Of a DNA stretch of 64,000 nt, positions 30,904 through 45,400 are shown one piece after another (the first letter of the stretch is position 1; every line of letters starts with the position of its first letter). Made by a program: the position numbers and the translations under genes. This DNA is from Undaria pinnatifida (taxonomy: Eukaryota; Sar; Phaeophyceae; Laminariales; Alariaceae). Under the pieces are notes generated by a model. It saw nothing but the letters and a program-made list of their open reading frames with translations, did no database searches and had not been told where the DNA came from. The DNA lies in the NCBI GenBank assembly GCA_012845835.1, contig JABAKD010000011.1, positions 5,542,036-5,606,035 on the forward strand. The letters run 5' to 3'.

Positions 30904-33369
30904 CCCCGGCAGCGCAAGCTGCCGTTGTACATATCGTACACGTGGTGAGCTAACATCCGGACCTTGTAAAACCTGTAGGAAGACGATTACTTCGTGTTTC
31001 CCTCACCAGAGTTACCGTATCATACGATACGTCATGGCGTTGAACTGTTATGCAACAAACCCTTTCTCGCAGCTATAAGCTTTGTCCAATTGCCAACGAG
31101 ACCATCACAGCCGACCGTTCAACCAAAACAACAAAGTACACTACTTAACAGCACACATGTCGTTGGCGCTGTATCATGTTTGTATTTCATACTTGCAGGT
31201 TTCCGTTTGCACGCTTCGGTTATCGCCATCTTAAATCCCTCGCCCCATCAGTTATATGCCAACAATCATACACACGCATTTTCCGATTGCCTGGGTGAAC
31301 GAAAGATGATATGTCTCTCTCCAGAAGTCGGCTTGGTGCTACCGACGTAGATTCCTTGCGGCCAAATTTTTCGCTGATGGTTGTGCGCCGGAACGCTAGA
31401 AAGGTATCGTCCTTGACCAACACGCCTTTACGTTGAAGCCTCAGGCAGCTACGGGGCCGTCTGAATCGTACGCCGTGAATCCACAATACTCTACCCAAGT
31501 TGGATTCTCGGGTTGGACAACATGTTATGGACGTGGGCGTTGCGCGCGTCATGTAAGGTGCTGTGGAACTCATTTTCGTGCCATGTGGCATCAATGATAT
31601 GCCCAAGAACACTCGTCGGGTTGTTTTATTCTTCACCTAGATGTACAAAGAAGAAAGCCCATACACCTATGGTACCTGAGAGTAGTATCTCCAACATTCG
31701 CACGCTCACCGAGCACGTGCGAAGACTCAAGCCACATTGTCTTGTCAAGCCAGCGGGTGCGCCTCTGCCACATACCAGGTAATGAATAGAATGGTCGAAG
31801 CTAAGGCCAGATGAAGCCGTAAGACGGGCAACAGAGCAAGTATCCTGCACGACGGAATCGACTTTTGTTCCACTCATATTTACAGGAAGGCGCATGTCCC
31901 ATGGGTTAGATTAGTTGTTCCTCTCCTCACGCAAAATGCCACACCTTATCCGGAAATTCTACATCAGTTCAAATTTTCAACTTCACCGTCGTAACACCCC
32001 TCTCAGCTGGTCGGCCGAAAAAAATACACAAGCGATGCTCTAGGCGGTGGACCCGAGCTATTCTATCTCGATCAAGACTGGGAGGAGAAAAATTTGGTCA
32101 TATCGTAGTATTTCCCGTTAGGAAACCCCCCCCCGGCAGCCAAGTGCGCCGTATGATCACTGGCGTGACTAACTCGATGTTCCCTTCAAGGAGATCCTTC
32201 CTGGATGCTCGCCACGCGTACCCGGTTTGCCATTTCCTCGTGAATTGGAAGTTATGCTGCGTTCAGTTCAAGAAGAACGTGGTTGGACGCAGTCAGACAA
32301 ACCGCGGCCACGAAGGGCGTGTAGGCTTCACCCCCGCTCTCAAACGAAGCCAAGTCATACATAACACAGGAGAAGGTCTGAGCGTAACAAGCGAGCCCGC
32401 CTCACCCTCATTGTTAAACCAAGCCAAACAAACTATGATACGAAGCTCGGTCGCAACGGACGCCCTAGCACCACCATTCACTCTCACCCTCAGAGTTATC
32501 CCACGGTAGGGGTTGCACGTTTTGGGCCAAACGTTTCTGACCGGTTGAGCTCGTCACGTGTGTACCTATCGGTTGGTATGATCATTTTGAGAGTACGTAT
32601 GGTTTAGGACTAACGCACGGAAGTGCTGGTCGGCTTGCTCGGGCGAAATGTCTTCGAAGTCATGATTCGGTCGAGATATTGAGCTCCTCAGGTTAGGAGG
32701 CCAGAAAACTTCTGCTGCAACCCTAGCGGTGGACGACACCTCACTCTGAACCTCAAGTAAAACAAAATGCGGGATCAACCTCGGCAGCAACGGACTCGCG
32801 GCCGTCGGAGTTGACCAATAAATTCCCGCCCAGCCACCACTTTCGTTTTGACTAAACAGAGTATGGAAAATGTGTGTACGTCGTACTCCTTTCATGGACG
32901 TCAAATTGATCGCTAATGCTCCAGACTCACCGAACGTTTGGCCCCACCAGTCGATTGCACAGTTTCTCCTCACAGCATTATCGGTTTAAAGCAACCCGCG
33001 GTTCGTTCGAACACACTGACTGGTTCAAGCCAACAGCGTTGTTACCCCCAGCTTGGAATGACACACTCCGCTTCACTTGAAAACAGGCCGCATACTTCAA
33101 ACTGTGAGTAAGAAACTTCAGGCTTGTACCTTAAACCACGTTAGAAAAGTTAGCGAGAAAAACTAAGCCGCGTGTCCAACGACGGCTCGAGTTTACTGCC
33201 ACCTATCTATGACCATCCACCGGGTGAGTATTGCAAGGGCAGCGGTAACAGTAGCAACAATGGTTGGCCTCGGTCTCGGCTGCCGCAATCCGCCACTGAG
33301 CACACGGATTGCAGTGGTTCTACACAATATTTGATTCTCGACGGTGGGTGATAATGGTTATTGACACAT
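30904..33369. other. No confident gene; possible decayed transposon DNA
   Basis: Frames of 118-138 codons at 30994-31350 (+), 31220-31636 (-), 32144-32509 (+) and 32566-32973 (-) have no recognised domain. 32600-32760 contains a decayed end of the family at 59250-59805 (GTCTTCGAAGTCATG.TTCGG, ATTGAGCTCCTCA). Confidence 0.35.
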
Positions 33370-33600
33370 GCTATGGTAGAGGTGCACCTAAATTTTTCTG
33401 ATGCTACTCCTCACTTTATTAGGTCTATACCTCACCGAAAATATGTTTTTGATCAAATGAAGGTGCACCCAGACAAACATTTTCGTGACCTAGGCGTACT
33501 AAAAAGTCATATTGCAAAACATCGACCCTCCGACGATTTCTTGTTAAGGAGCCCCGTCATCCAGAAGTATTTTCAGCGACAACGAGCTACATTTTGCTTT
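33370..33600 (+). repeat. MITE-2 family, decayed copy
   Basis: The left end has GGTAGAGGTGCACCTAAATTT and the right part has GTTAAGGAGCCCCGTCATCCAG, matching family copies at 42450-42824 and 55858-56130. The right terminal repeat is eroded. Confidence 0.5.
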
Positions 33601-35315
33601 ACCTCGTTTGATCCTACAACCTGCAACCTCGTTTCGTCGAATCTTCGCATCCGTTTTGGCCACGCCGTGCCTCGCGCCGATAGCGCATTCTGGTGTGAGC
33701 TTCCACTCACCACGCCAAGCATTCGCGACTTTTCCACGCAGGAGGCCGCGTATGAGGAAGGACGCCACTTTTTACTGCGCGGAAGGTCCGTTGCTGATGT
33801 CCCTTCGTTGGTCGCCACAAACGATTGCTGTTTCAACCGAATGGCCAGTGTACTCGTCGCCGAAAACGCTTTTGCGGATTAACAATATTCTCTGTGCGTC
33901 CCGCGGAAGCCGCCGATGTGCATGCAGTCACGCAGCTGCGCTGGCCATGGTTCCGTTTGTTGCATAATTGACGAGCACCTTGCATGTTACCAACACCGCC
34001 ACCATCGTCCATCAGTCCTCATCTGCACTCTTGCCCCATTGGCCTGTTGGCACCTTCATCGCCTGTGATACCGCCGCTATTTTCGACATCGTCTCCGTTG
34101 GGACCTGCCACCGAAAATAAGCATCTACGCACGCCGCCCCGGCCGCATTATATTATGGGTTCGCCTCCAGTGGCGTCCCTTTAAGGTCGGGAGGAGCAGG
34201 TTGCACTTCGCGGTGCGCCCTGTGTGTGCCCCGGCGCCTATTTCGATTATATAGTTTCCGACCGACAGCACCTGCTCCGAAAATCCGATACACCCCGATC
34301 TTGGGTGTTTCACTTTCCTCTCCATGACAGACATCCTCGCCGCCGCTTTGACCAATGTGCATTTTTTCGGAACTGCGCCAAACCTAAACGCTCGTGATGC
34401 TGCCGCGCGGTATTTGCACGTCGTCAGAGAGCAGGAGCAACAGGTAGAGTCCATGTGCCAAACCAATACCTGTTTCGTTGGTCGCTAGCCCTGCCCGAAT
34501 ATTTTCTTAGCTGGAGTGTTTTATTTCGTGTTAGTGTCCTTTTTGGGGAGAGGGGCGGGAAACTGTGAACGACCTTGTTCAAAAATACACCTCGTTGATT
34601 GCGCTTCCGTGGGCCGTGCATGCTTACTCCATCACTTCTGGCCACCAAGGATATTACAGCAGCCAGCGCTAGAGAGGTGTTGAAGCGACGAGGAAACGAG
34701 AAAAAACCGAGCTTCTGTTGGATGGAAGACGCACGTCGTTATAGGACCGTGACCGGGATGCCCGTTTCGACCCGACGATAGTTATGCGTCGAGCAGGGGG
34801 GGGGGGGGGGGGCAGAAGCCAGCGTCGGGATCTGGTACGATGAAGTTTAGACTGTCTGGACCAATCCTGAGCGGAGGGGCCATTCGAATGACTAGGGTTC
34901 AAGCTGTTGAACCTTAATGTCCCTGAATACTATTCAAATAAGGAGTGTCCCCGGCAGGAGAACCCTTCACTTGGGCGCCGAAACCCATAGATGAACCGCG
35001 CTCATGCCCGGTGTTATTAACACTAACCCCACACGGATGACCCACGTCAAGCTCTCTGTGCACCTGTCCTGTGTCCACCTGTCGTGCATAAATGTCACTA
35101 TGCAACGCGCTTGGTGCGATGTGGGAATCTTTAATACCTTGATGGGTCGGGGGATATATAGCCTGGCGAATTCTCCAACTGTATTCCACGAAATCGAGAC
35201 GTCGTGGATAGTCAGTTGCTGATTGTACCAGTCCTGGTCTACTTGTTGGCCGAGGGCTATGTGTCGATTCAGCAGTATACGAAGTACCAAAACGTTGCTA
35301 TGATTCGATCAAAGG
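33601..35315. other. Unassigned; overlapping open frames
   Basis: Two overlapping plus-strand frames continue from the MITE (33361-33882 and 33608-33967), and the latter ends in a Cys/His-containing CASRGSRRCACSHAAA. No catalytic motif was found and both are doubtful. A G run lies at 34796-34812. The remainder is featureless. Confidence 0.3.
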
Positions 35316-35370
35316 AATACGGCTTGTAAGGTACATTTAGATTAATACGGCTTGAAAGGTACATTTAGAT
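35316..35370. repeat. Tandem duplication, about 28 bp x2
   Basis: AATACGGCTTG.AAGGTACAT and flank occurs at 35316-35343 and again at 35344-35370 with one base change and one indel. Confidence 0.9.
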
Positions 35371-35779
35371 GGAGATCGTGCGTCTTATCTAGCTGATAGA
35401 AGGTTGCATGCCCATCCAAATCACTCTAATACGACGTGTATATGTATGTCCTGTCCCTAGAGCGCTGTTTCAACGCCATCATCATATTTCTCCTCCGCTA
35501 ACGCTCGGGACCGGACTTGTGTAACAGCGGTCCGAGAGTTGAGTGTTTTATTATCTATTTTTCCACATATTTCATCTTCAACAGGTTATTAACTTCAACT
35601 TCGCCCAACCGAGTAGTACAACTCCAATATGTCCAGAGTCTCGAGATCACGAAAGGGCTACATCGTACGTCCGACAGCTATAGAATGGTGCGTGCGGAGA
35701 CTCCGTCTCTTGCGATGAAGAGTTGGAGAGGTGGAAACAAAGTGTTTGTAAAGATTGCTTGTAATGGAAAAAAAATATA

Positions 35780-36145
35780 AAATAGTTTGGGAAGTGGCGC
35801 TTGCGACCAAAAGGTGGAAACCAAATGACAGAAAGAAGAGTAATGGAGAAGACGGAGAGAGATGAAGAGGAAGTAACAAGTGATCAAATTGGGGCTGGCC
35901 GTAACCTAATCAATACCGAACAATGCTAATGCTACGGGTGGATGCACTCTGCGGATTGTCGTGCTGGCCGGCAGTCCGTCCAATAGAAACGTTCCTAGCA
36001 GTGTTCCCTGCAACGCTCTCCGATACTTGCAGTGGTAATCTAGTTATTACTTAAACGTACATTACGCCGGCGAGAAGTAACAAGCCGAGTTTCGCCGCTT
36101 GTTGTGTTTCTTCGCATCTAGATTAAGATACTCAGCGCACTCATT
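35780..36145 (+). mobile_element. Solo LTR-like repeat, copy A
   Basis: Aligned by eye with 51657-52027 (same strand) and 13552-13983 (opposite strand): GTTTGGGAAGTGGCGCTTGC, a purine-rich stretch, GTGATCAAATTGGGG, CGTTCC..GCA.TG, CTCCGATACTTGC, CGCATCTAGATTAAGATACT and an end near ACTCA. No coding sequence and no neighbouring internal region. Confidence 0.65.
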
Positions 36146-38949
36146 CCTAGTGACTGCAAATCAACTGTGGATACTATTATTAATGGACCGATAAGTCCAT
36201 ATTCCAATATATAGTTGTAGATGCGGACACGACGGCGAGTCAAGCAAAATCCAGTGTCGCTCCGAGATAAAGATAGCGCAGTCGGATGTCGACAGCGAGT
36301 GAGTCGGGAAGAATTCGCGGGTTGATTTATTTCGGGGATGGCACTGAATTCGTCGACGCTACGGTCGAGGTATACCCGAAAACGTCGAGATCCACATGTA
36401 TGTGGCCGAATCCCGGTGAGTGAAAACTGTGAGACTTACTGGTGCACCCTGTTGTCGTGTTAATTCGCGTGCTGCAGGCTACACCAAGAAGAGTGTTTAC
36501 GTGCAAGGACTACACCCACATTCCCGCCGTTCATACACGGGCTTGTTGTTTTAACTTCAGCAGAGCCAAGAGCTTATTGAGCCTGGGGCATTTAGATATC
36601 AACGACTCCCCTGAAAGGCATGCGTACGCACCACTTTCGGTCTATTTTTCATTGAGAAGAGAGCGACGATCGCCCTGATACGTCAGGGCGACTCCGATGG
36701 CAGGTGTTCTGTGAATGCACGGCATACCACTGAAACGACTTTCGAAAGTGCCTTGAGGCCCCAACGAATGTCGTGTTGGTCAAGGTCAACATTTATTTAG
36801 CGTTCCGGCGCACGCCCACCGACGAGATAGTTTGCCCCAAAGACGCCCGCAGCATCCAACTGTCATTTTGAGGGCCACATTTTCACGTTTAGCTCACGTA
36901 GGCACTCGGAAAGGTGGGTGTATGGTGCTGACGTACGACTGACGGGATGGGATGCTAGACGAATATTTAGACGATTTACGTACATAGTTGGCAACCTGGT
37001 CCAACGCATTTGATTTCTCGTTGGAAATTTTGACAAAATATTTTGCTGCGCAAACACATTTTTCCTGTTGCGGTTCAACGCTATAAGACAACTCACTTAA
37101 ACTGGCATTAATAGTCACGGACAAACGAAGTGAACAGCTCTCTCCAGGTTTGCGAAGTAAGCAAAATTCGGCTGTACGAATCACCGAATGTGCTGATGAT
37201 GTGCTTCAAAACAAACAGTATGTTGTATTGTCCAATATGATGTCCGTGATGAAAGATAAAACAACTAGGTACGTACGTCGTAGCCTGGTACGTAGGGCCT
37301 GGCCATGTTTTGCCTAGACTATGTTCCTTGCACGGATAGAGGCCTTCCCTCCCAACTAAAACTGTACCTGGTACACGTCACCGTAACCCAAGCACGGCCT
37401 CCTGAGCCTTCATTGCCCAACCACGGTAACACCTCAACACGCCGCTGTATGTTGTCCACCCGGACTTCAAACCAATACTCTCGAAGCACACAAAGTCCAA
37501 ACAATGAACTTATGTCGGCGCTGTGACCGACATGCAATGTTCGACCCATGACGCAGCAATCCGTGTCATGAACGTTGAGTGAGAACTCCCTCCTAACCAT
37601 TCAAAATTCGTTCCTTCCCGCGTTTTACGTCTGGCACAAAATCGCGGCTCTTCGAAATACCATACACTTTTCTTTCATCCACTTTTCCTCGACCGACCCA
37701 CCGCTAAAAACTGTTATGCTCGAGCGTTCGTTTTCATAAGGCTGCCCATTCGCGGGCGCTGCTGCCTTATTGCAAGCATTAACTACCTCGGCCGTAAACT
37801 ATAGAACCATACCATCGTGTCAAACAAGAGTGCGTATACATTGGCTAATCCTGCCCTTCTAAAACCAAACGATGGATGCTTCACTTTCCAGCGGTAGCAA
37901 GCGGAACATTGCCTCACCATGCCACCGAGGTCAGTATCCCTGCACGTCGTAAGTAGGCCAAAGAGCCAACGCACTCCCATTTTAAAACGGTCAAAATACA
38001 ACAACACCGAAACCACCGCTCGGGGTAGGACAACTCTAAAAACGTTAAACCCAGCAATATGCGCTCTCGCAGAAAGCATTATTGAGGTCGCAGGCCACAT
38101 CTCTCCCCTTCCAAAACGGGTAACATCTACTGGTTATAATAACATTTTACTACAGTAACACCGTGTATCCGACTGCATTTCTGGCGGCTACCACCACCGC
38201 TAAACCTGCAGCATTTGACAAAATACACCTTACAATAAGTCGTCCTGCGCTTCTCGTAACACCAACTTCGCGTCTACTATAAATAGGCCCTTACTTCCTA
38301 CCGGGTGTACATGAAAGCAACATGTCGGAGCACACCCCTCTCGCTGGTGTGCGACGGCGCCTGAAACTGGGGTCCCCACCCCCCCATCCCAAAAAGAAAA
38401 TTATCTCTCTCGCCTCACCTTCGCCGTTAACCGCTACAGCGATTTAACCCAGTTACAACCGCACCAACGTTTTCCGGAAAACAATCCTTGGAAACACTGT
38501 GGGATAAAATAGGCGGTAGTAAAAGTGCCAACTACTGGCTACGCCGTCCAAGCGGTGGCCATGACACGTGGGTGGACCAGCAGGCGGGTGGGGTAGCGGC
38601 GGCGGTAGTAGTAGTCGTAGCGCAGACGATTCTGCCCCTTTCGATCGTTCCCCCTTTCTTCTCGTCTAGGCCTCAGTTAGTTGCGTTTGGTCGTCCTTAC
38701 TCACTCGTGGAGCCAGCCAAGAGTCTGAGTCTGAGGCACCGGTTGACTCAACGTAGATATCTGCTGTTGATAGAGCAGCTCGATCTTGAGGTGGAAATCC
38801 CGTTCAATGTCGACTAGTAAGGAGCGATGGTATCCGTGGCCTCCGTCGTAGCGTTATCTACCTGCCGAGGGGAGCGGGGATGGCGCCGTTGATGCATTTA
38901 TGTTAGGGTTGGTCGAGGAGAGGGTGCGTAAAAACGCAAACAAGTTGCA
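36146..38949. other. No gene recognised
   Basis: Intergenic DNA between the two convergent genes. The frame at 38488-38817 is low-complexity (poly-Ala/Val) and is not called. A perfect short hairpin CGCCCTGATACGTCAGGGCG lies at 36671-36690. Confidence 0.35.
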
Positions 38950-39223
38950 CAAAACGCCGGACGAGGTGATGAAGACGAGTAATCTATCGTAACTTCATGC
39001 ACGGGGTCTGTGAGCCATCTCGCGCGGCATCACGTAACTGCTATGTGTAATCTATCGCTTGGAGGCGTGCCAGTGTTCGCTCCTGATTTCTCTCGGAAGC
39101 CATTCGCCTGCTTTCCGACTGTGATACACACGCTCAAGGTTTTTCGCTGAATCCTTGGCATAGTGCACACCGGTCTCACGAACTCACGAATATTAAAACA
39201 CGATCATTTCCGTAGATATAAAC
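38950..39223 (-). other. 3' flank/UTR of LPMO-like gene 2
   Basis: Reads on the minus strand as the counterpart of 28576-28800 and marks the inner limit of the inverted duplication. Confidence 0.5.
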
Positions 39224-39411
39224 TCACGAGATGCTGATATCGGAGCAAGCCCAGAACTGTTCCGGGTAAACCTCCCCGTAGGGATAGTTTTCCGTCCCAC
39301 AGATACCGCGGTACAGCTTTACCCAGTCAGACTTGTTGGGGGCGCACTGGCTAGGCCACGATGCCGGGTTGAACTCGTCGTACCCGATGTGTTTGCAGGT
39401 GTTTCCTGTGT
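39224..39411 (-). CDS. LPMO-like gene 2, exon 5
   Basis: 188 nt from GACAG acceptor to the stop at 39226-39224; encodes YTGNTCKHIGYDEFNP ... FWACSDISIS. Confidence 0.87.
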
Positions 39412-42400
39412 CTGTCGACGGTAGATGGAAACAAAGCGCAAAGTGGGACGTGTGGGGTGGAGAGATCAACACGACAAGGCGGAAACATAAAAGACAAAGC
39501 ACGAAGTAGGGAGTGGGGTTGGGAGGCTCACACACGAGGCAATGACAACAATATTTAGAGGCCCGCGGTTTTCCGAGCACTACGTGACACCATACGGCAA
39601 CGCAGGGTACGTGCGAGGGAGCAGAACGCTGCGCAGGAACCGAGATGCAGAGAATGGTAAATATGGTCACCCTTGGCGTGCTTAGATACCCGTACCAGAA
39701 GAAGTTGAGCAAAATCCTGATACCGTCCCTTTTTGGACAGGGCTCACCATCACCATGCACACGCGACAAACGCAATCGCGGCAACTCACAGTAAACCATC
39801 TGGAGAACGCAGTGCTCGCACTCGATGTCGGGGAGCACGTAGCGCATCCTGATGTTTTGCCCTTCCGGCGCATCGTCGGCCTTGCTCTGCTCAATTTCGT
39901 CGGCGCGACACTCCGGGTCAACGTAGTAGCGCCCGGGGTAGTTGGGGTCAATTGGGCTAGCGGAGCCGTCGTCCGGAGCACGGGTAAGGGGGTGCTTGTT
40001 AAAGCACTCCTGGGTAGCCACTCCTTCGGGGTCGTCAAGGTCGGCGGAGTTGCAGATGAAGAACTCGCAGTGACCCTGCGTATGTGGGTGGCGGATGGAT
40101 GGGATTGGTTAGAGGGCCTTCAACGCAAACCTTAAAAATCAGCTTTGGCCTTCACATTCACGTTTACGCGCACGCGAGGTGCGCTACGACTTCAAGACGC
40201 TGGCCATTGGTAAACGGACACATACGTGCCAGTAAACACGGCACTCTACTGAAACCCGTCTGTCTTTGCTACATAGCGTGTGCCACCAAACACGACATTT
40301 GACGCTTGTGACACTGAGTACCTGGTACATGTCAATAACTCCCTCGTGGAGGATTTCCCTTCACATACGCCGCGAGAGTTGCACTGCTACCCTGGTTACG
40401 CCCAAACGTTGTCTACTTGGTCGGTGGGGACTCCTATAGACACCAGATTTCGCGCATGGGAAATATTGTCAAGTTATGAAAAACCTACGATATTCTGAAG
40501 ATCAACCAGATATTACGTCTGCTGCACCGTCCTCGTAACGAAACGACCCCCAAGCAAGGAAGCTGGAAGATTTTGCCTCTACTGTACTCACCATATGGTT
40601 CGTGTTCATGATGAGGTCCATCTCTAGCACCTGTCCACTCTGGAAGGAGCCAAGGACTTCCCATTCCCGGTTAGGAGTGCTGTACGTGTTGGACCCTTCC
40701 TCGGAATGCTGTATGCGGGATCGCGGGAGCATAGAAACGAACGAACGAACGAACGAACGATGTCAGCAAACATGTAGCCTCCCACCTAAACCGCTTGGAG
40801 GCATTACTTGTAGAAGTCAACATACCCTCGGCGAAAACCTCGAGACAAATAGTGGAAGCAGCCCACAGAGGAGACTACAGAGTGCTGTTCACTTGCAAAA
40901 TGACCACGTACATGCCGAGCATAACGTTGCCTGTATTGAAAAGTGGCAGTGCTGGGATAAACACACCTCTGCTCAAAGAATCAGCGCACGAAATACAACA
41001 AAAACACACTCCAACTAACCTGCTCGGGATCACCGCAGACGCCGTGACGAACAGCAATTTCTTCTGGCTCCAGGTAGTTCCCGTTCTCCGCAAAATCCGT
41101 GTACAGAAGAGGAAACTCGCCCCCCCCGTACATGTCCAGGATTGCTGGGTCAGTGAGCTTTTCCGCTCGCTCTCTTGTGTGTTCGGGTCCTCTGGCGTTG
41201 TAGCAGTGAGGGCAGTAGTCGATCGCTGGGTCGTCCCTGCGTGAAGGGGGGGAGTGGCGAGGCAACGCAAAACGAGGACAACCGACAACGTGGTGCGGGA
41301 CTTAATTAACTGTTAATGCGATCAACGTTAGATTCAGTCAAGGTGAAACAATATTATAGCATCGGGTCCAATAACAACGCTACAAGTGCGCTACTATGTA
41401 TAGGTATACCTACACTTTTGTGTCTGACGACGCCCACGGCATTTTCTTTCCCGTGGGACTAAGCTGCTCGTTGTGTGTATATGTATACACCAACAACGGT
41501 AATGATTTCATGCCTCGGTATTTTCAAACGAGAACCTATCGATCCGTCCATCCATGTGCACATGTTCCTTGCTTCAGAGCCGCAGCCGCGATGAACCACC
41601 GAATAACCGTTCACCCACTAGGCTTGCTCACCCATAAAAACAGGTGACCCACCAATAACCTTTCGCCTAGGCTTGTTCGCCAACAACGGCATGAAAGTGG
41701 AGTGTACATCACAGTAGTAGTGATTCCCGAATAATGTGATACTAATTAGGCGGTATCCCTAGAAATAGGGCGGTCAAACTCGCCTGCCACGACTGAAACC
41801 CCGCTATACGGCGGTAACCACCTTGTTCACAGCTGGTCCTTCAATCAAGCGGTCTACCACTCTATTGGGAACGTTCGAGGCTCCCACCTCTGTATCACCA
41901 ACACCCTCCTTCGATAGGGGCACGCTACGTTTTTTTCTGAGGTTCCTTACCTTCGGAGCTTATGGCTTAAGACCTCTCCAAAAACCTGATTTGGAGAAAA
42001 ATTAAACATCCGACCGGATGAAAAAAACCCATGGGACCTAGGGTGTAGAGCCAGCATCATGTTGAAAAAAATTTGGTGGGTTTCCGACGATTTTGGGTTA
42101 AGGAGCCCCGCGTCAGTCAGAAACAATTTCAACCGAAAAGTGCTACCTCTATTGTCGTAGTAGCACGCGTCTGTGTATCAACACCCTCCTTCAATAGAGC
42201 GGTCTACCGCCCTATTGGAGGCATTCGAGGCCTCCACCCCTGCACAAACACCCTTAACCTGTACTGGTGAATGAGCTATCCACCCTTTTAGCGAATACCG
42301 GTATAAGGCGGTTGCCCCCATAAGGCGGTAAGATAGGAGATCCACACACCACTATCCGGAGACCACTATATACTGTATACGTATTTGCTGAATCTATACT

Positions 42401-45400
42401 CTTGCGTGGGGGGCTGATTGCTCATCGGCATTTGGCACATACCTGCCACGTGCACGGTAGAAATGTGCCCCATTTTTTTCCTGCTGAGGCGAGGGTGATT
42501 GCTTATTGAGGAGCTCTATGCCTCACCCAAAATAACTTATTTTGAGTATACTGAAAGTGCAAAACCCGACAAAACACACCCATCATGTGACCCCTATACT
42601 ACAGAAGATATGCTAATATATATATATATATTGCGAAACAAGAATGACCTTCCCGCGATTTCGAGTTGACGCCTTTACCGCTAGAAACCCGTTTTTGGGA
42701 ACAACTTACTTGGGATTAGTATAGGGAAGGGACTTTGGGCTCTAAAGGGGTTAAGGAGCCCCGTCGTTCAGAAGACGATTAGTTTTGCAATAAAGTGCTA
42801 CCTCTATAATCGTGTGTAGCACGTACCTGGTATGAAAGATGACACTTGTCAGAAGCAACCATCATTCATTGTCGTTACTTGATAACACTAGGCCATCTGG
42901 TATACCATATACATTATACCATATACATTATACCATATACATTATACCATATACATTGCGAGTTTGTGAGAACAGCAAATAGTATCGTACTGTCATCTGT
43001 CTGTTAGTTCGTCGTTTATCCATGTCTGCCGTATTTAGCAAGCAGGAGTCTCAGCAGTAATATCTTGGATATGTATGACAATCAGCAGGCAGCTTAGACT
43101 ACAGAGGCTAAATCATGTATCCAACACTTGGTACATAATAAGAGGGCACGCGTCATTTTCTGTTCCCCCTGCGTTTTTTCAGTGATAGGAACGAACGCGA
43201 GTTACGATAGAGGTACACCTTTTTTTTGGCGAAAATGGATTATTATGAATGAGTGACGGCTGATTCTACGATATATATAGCCCCCCCCCAAAAAAAACCA
43301 TCGATTTTCTTACACGAACGTTTCGTGGCTGCTCGATACGAGGAAGGATGCTATGAAAAGTATACCTTCAAACATTTTCTTGTTCGCGAGAAGGACTATC
43401 GACCGATGACGTCGGGGTGGAGAAGGGCACCGTATTTTCAGGAGATACGGCTGTGGACTGGTTTCAAAACCGGCGATTTCGTCGAAGAAAAGTCTAGGGG
43501 GGCTACCGTAGAATGACTCTGACGGGGCTCCTTAACCCAAAACCGTCAGAAATGCGCCATTTTTTTTTTCTGCGTGATTCTCGTTGTATATCTATGTAGG
43601 CCATGGGATCCATCCGGTCTAGCAAGTTTTAGTTTTCCTCAAATCAGTCTTTGGGAGAGGTCTCGAGTTCCCAATTTGAGGAACCTCAGAAAAAAAAAGT
43701 GGTGCACCTCTATTGTTATCGTAGCGCGCACCTACGCTCGTACATACATGTGTCAGTATTCATGTGTGGTTGCACGTTTGGGCCATATATATGGTGTTTA
43801 TTCCGGCCGGTTTCTTTGACCGACACGGTTGAGCTCCTCGACCAGGGAACTATACCCCGGTTAATCTGCTGATAATGTTGCCGAGTATGTGACACTAGTT
43901 TAGGACTCACGCGCATCTATATATAGGAGAGTCTTGGCCGGATTGCGCGAGCGAATGCCTTCGACAGTCATGTTTCGAGTGAGAAATACTCACCTCTCCT
44001 CCTCGTGCTAGGAGCTCAGAAATTTCTTAGAATCTGCTGCGCCCCTGCCGTGGGGTGACTCTAACACGAGAGACAACCAAACCGTGGCGCACGACAAGCA
44101 CGAATTAAACCTGCACATTAACGCCATATGTACAGCTGGAAACCCTTTTTTTTCAAATCACTTGGAATTAGTATAATGAGGCGTTTTGGGGCTCTAAAGG
44201 GAGTTAACCCCAGATTGATTCAGAAATCGATGTTCCCCCTCGCCGCTGTCAAGACAGAGCCTAAACTACACATCTATCTATGTATATGTACACGATACCG
44301 TTTTCAGAGCATGTAAAGCAACGCGGCGGAACGCAAGAAGATAACTTAATGTGCTGGCTCGAATTTATTTGCACGAAACATACCAAAACCATTATTAGTC
44401 TAATTGCTCACTTTTAATATCTAAGTGTCCCATGTACTAACTAACTGTATATACATCAGTCATCCATGATTTAATAAGAACAAGAGGCCAATGAAAAGCA
44501 CAGCTTCCTGCCTGCTGATCAGCAGCGTCCGTTCATGTCCGTACAGTATGATATAGTACAGTACTGCGGACTAAAATGAACCCCGCCTTCAAATAAATAC
44601 TATAATAGACAACCTTGTGGTTACACCGCAAGGTCTTGTCGAGTTATTTGTCCCGTTGTCCCGTTTTCTCGACCCCCTCCCTCTCTCCGAAAAGTGAGTG
44701 AGAAAGATCGGGGTATACCCGGCAGCACATATTTTTTAGGTACACCGGCGCACCGTACAGAAATGCAATGGTACTACAGTACAGTAGTAGTACAGTAGTA
44801 GCAACATATATATATGTTATTAAAAAATCAGCAATAAACTACAGCCAGCTGTGAAGTCGAGGATTTCGTTGGGATTCATATTTGCAAGCTGTGTGTGTTA
44901 CACTCCAATCGCGCGTGTTACGGGGAGCCTATGTCCTCATGAAGGAGATGCATCATCGGCGACTCCCGTTAGTGACTAGTTAATAGTACCAGGGTCAACA
45001 GGGCGATGCGAAGACCTTGAGTCTGTTATGATCAATTTGTGCACGAAAGCTATATAAACTCCCGACGGCTGCAGAACCCACCACCTTATTATTATACATA
45101 TACACTTATTCCCGATGAGGGGAGGGGAGGGGAGGAGAGGGGAGGGGGGGGGGGGGGGGTGAGAGGCTGGGTGCACTCATTTCATGCACAGCCTCATTGA
45201 CGCTCGCACCCCTACAAGGCTGGGATGGAACACGTCTCGAGTTTTCGCCGACCACGAGCAGGCATTTTGCGCGCACCAAGCGCTAAGCTCCGTGAAGTGA
45301 GGCGTTCGGCGAGTCGTATGAAGGGCGAGCTGCATCCAATTCAGAACCACACTTTGTACGGCGGACTTCCCGCGCCTTCCTTGCGCTTATTTTCTCGCGT

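Noticed and set aside
33361-33967. Overlapping ORFs of 173 and 119 codons, one ending in a Cys/His-rich segment resembling a SWIM finger
   Set aside because: The first starts inside a decayed MITE, and the Cys/His spacing does not fit CxCxnCxH; no other transposase motif was seen.
36671-36690. Perfect 8-bp hairpin with TACG loop
   Set aside because: Isolated, without a following T run or gene; one such hairpin is expected by chance in 64 kb.
39682-40135. Other-frame ORFs over exon 4 of both copies
   Set aside because: They are shadows of the GC-rich LPMO-like exon; they appear in both copies only because the exon is duplicated.
42902-42957. Possible CRISPR-like array
   Set aside because: The 14-bp units are directly adjacent with no spacers, so it is a minisatellite.
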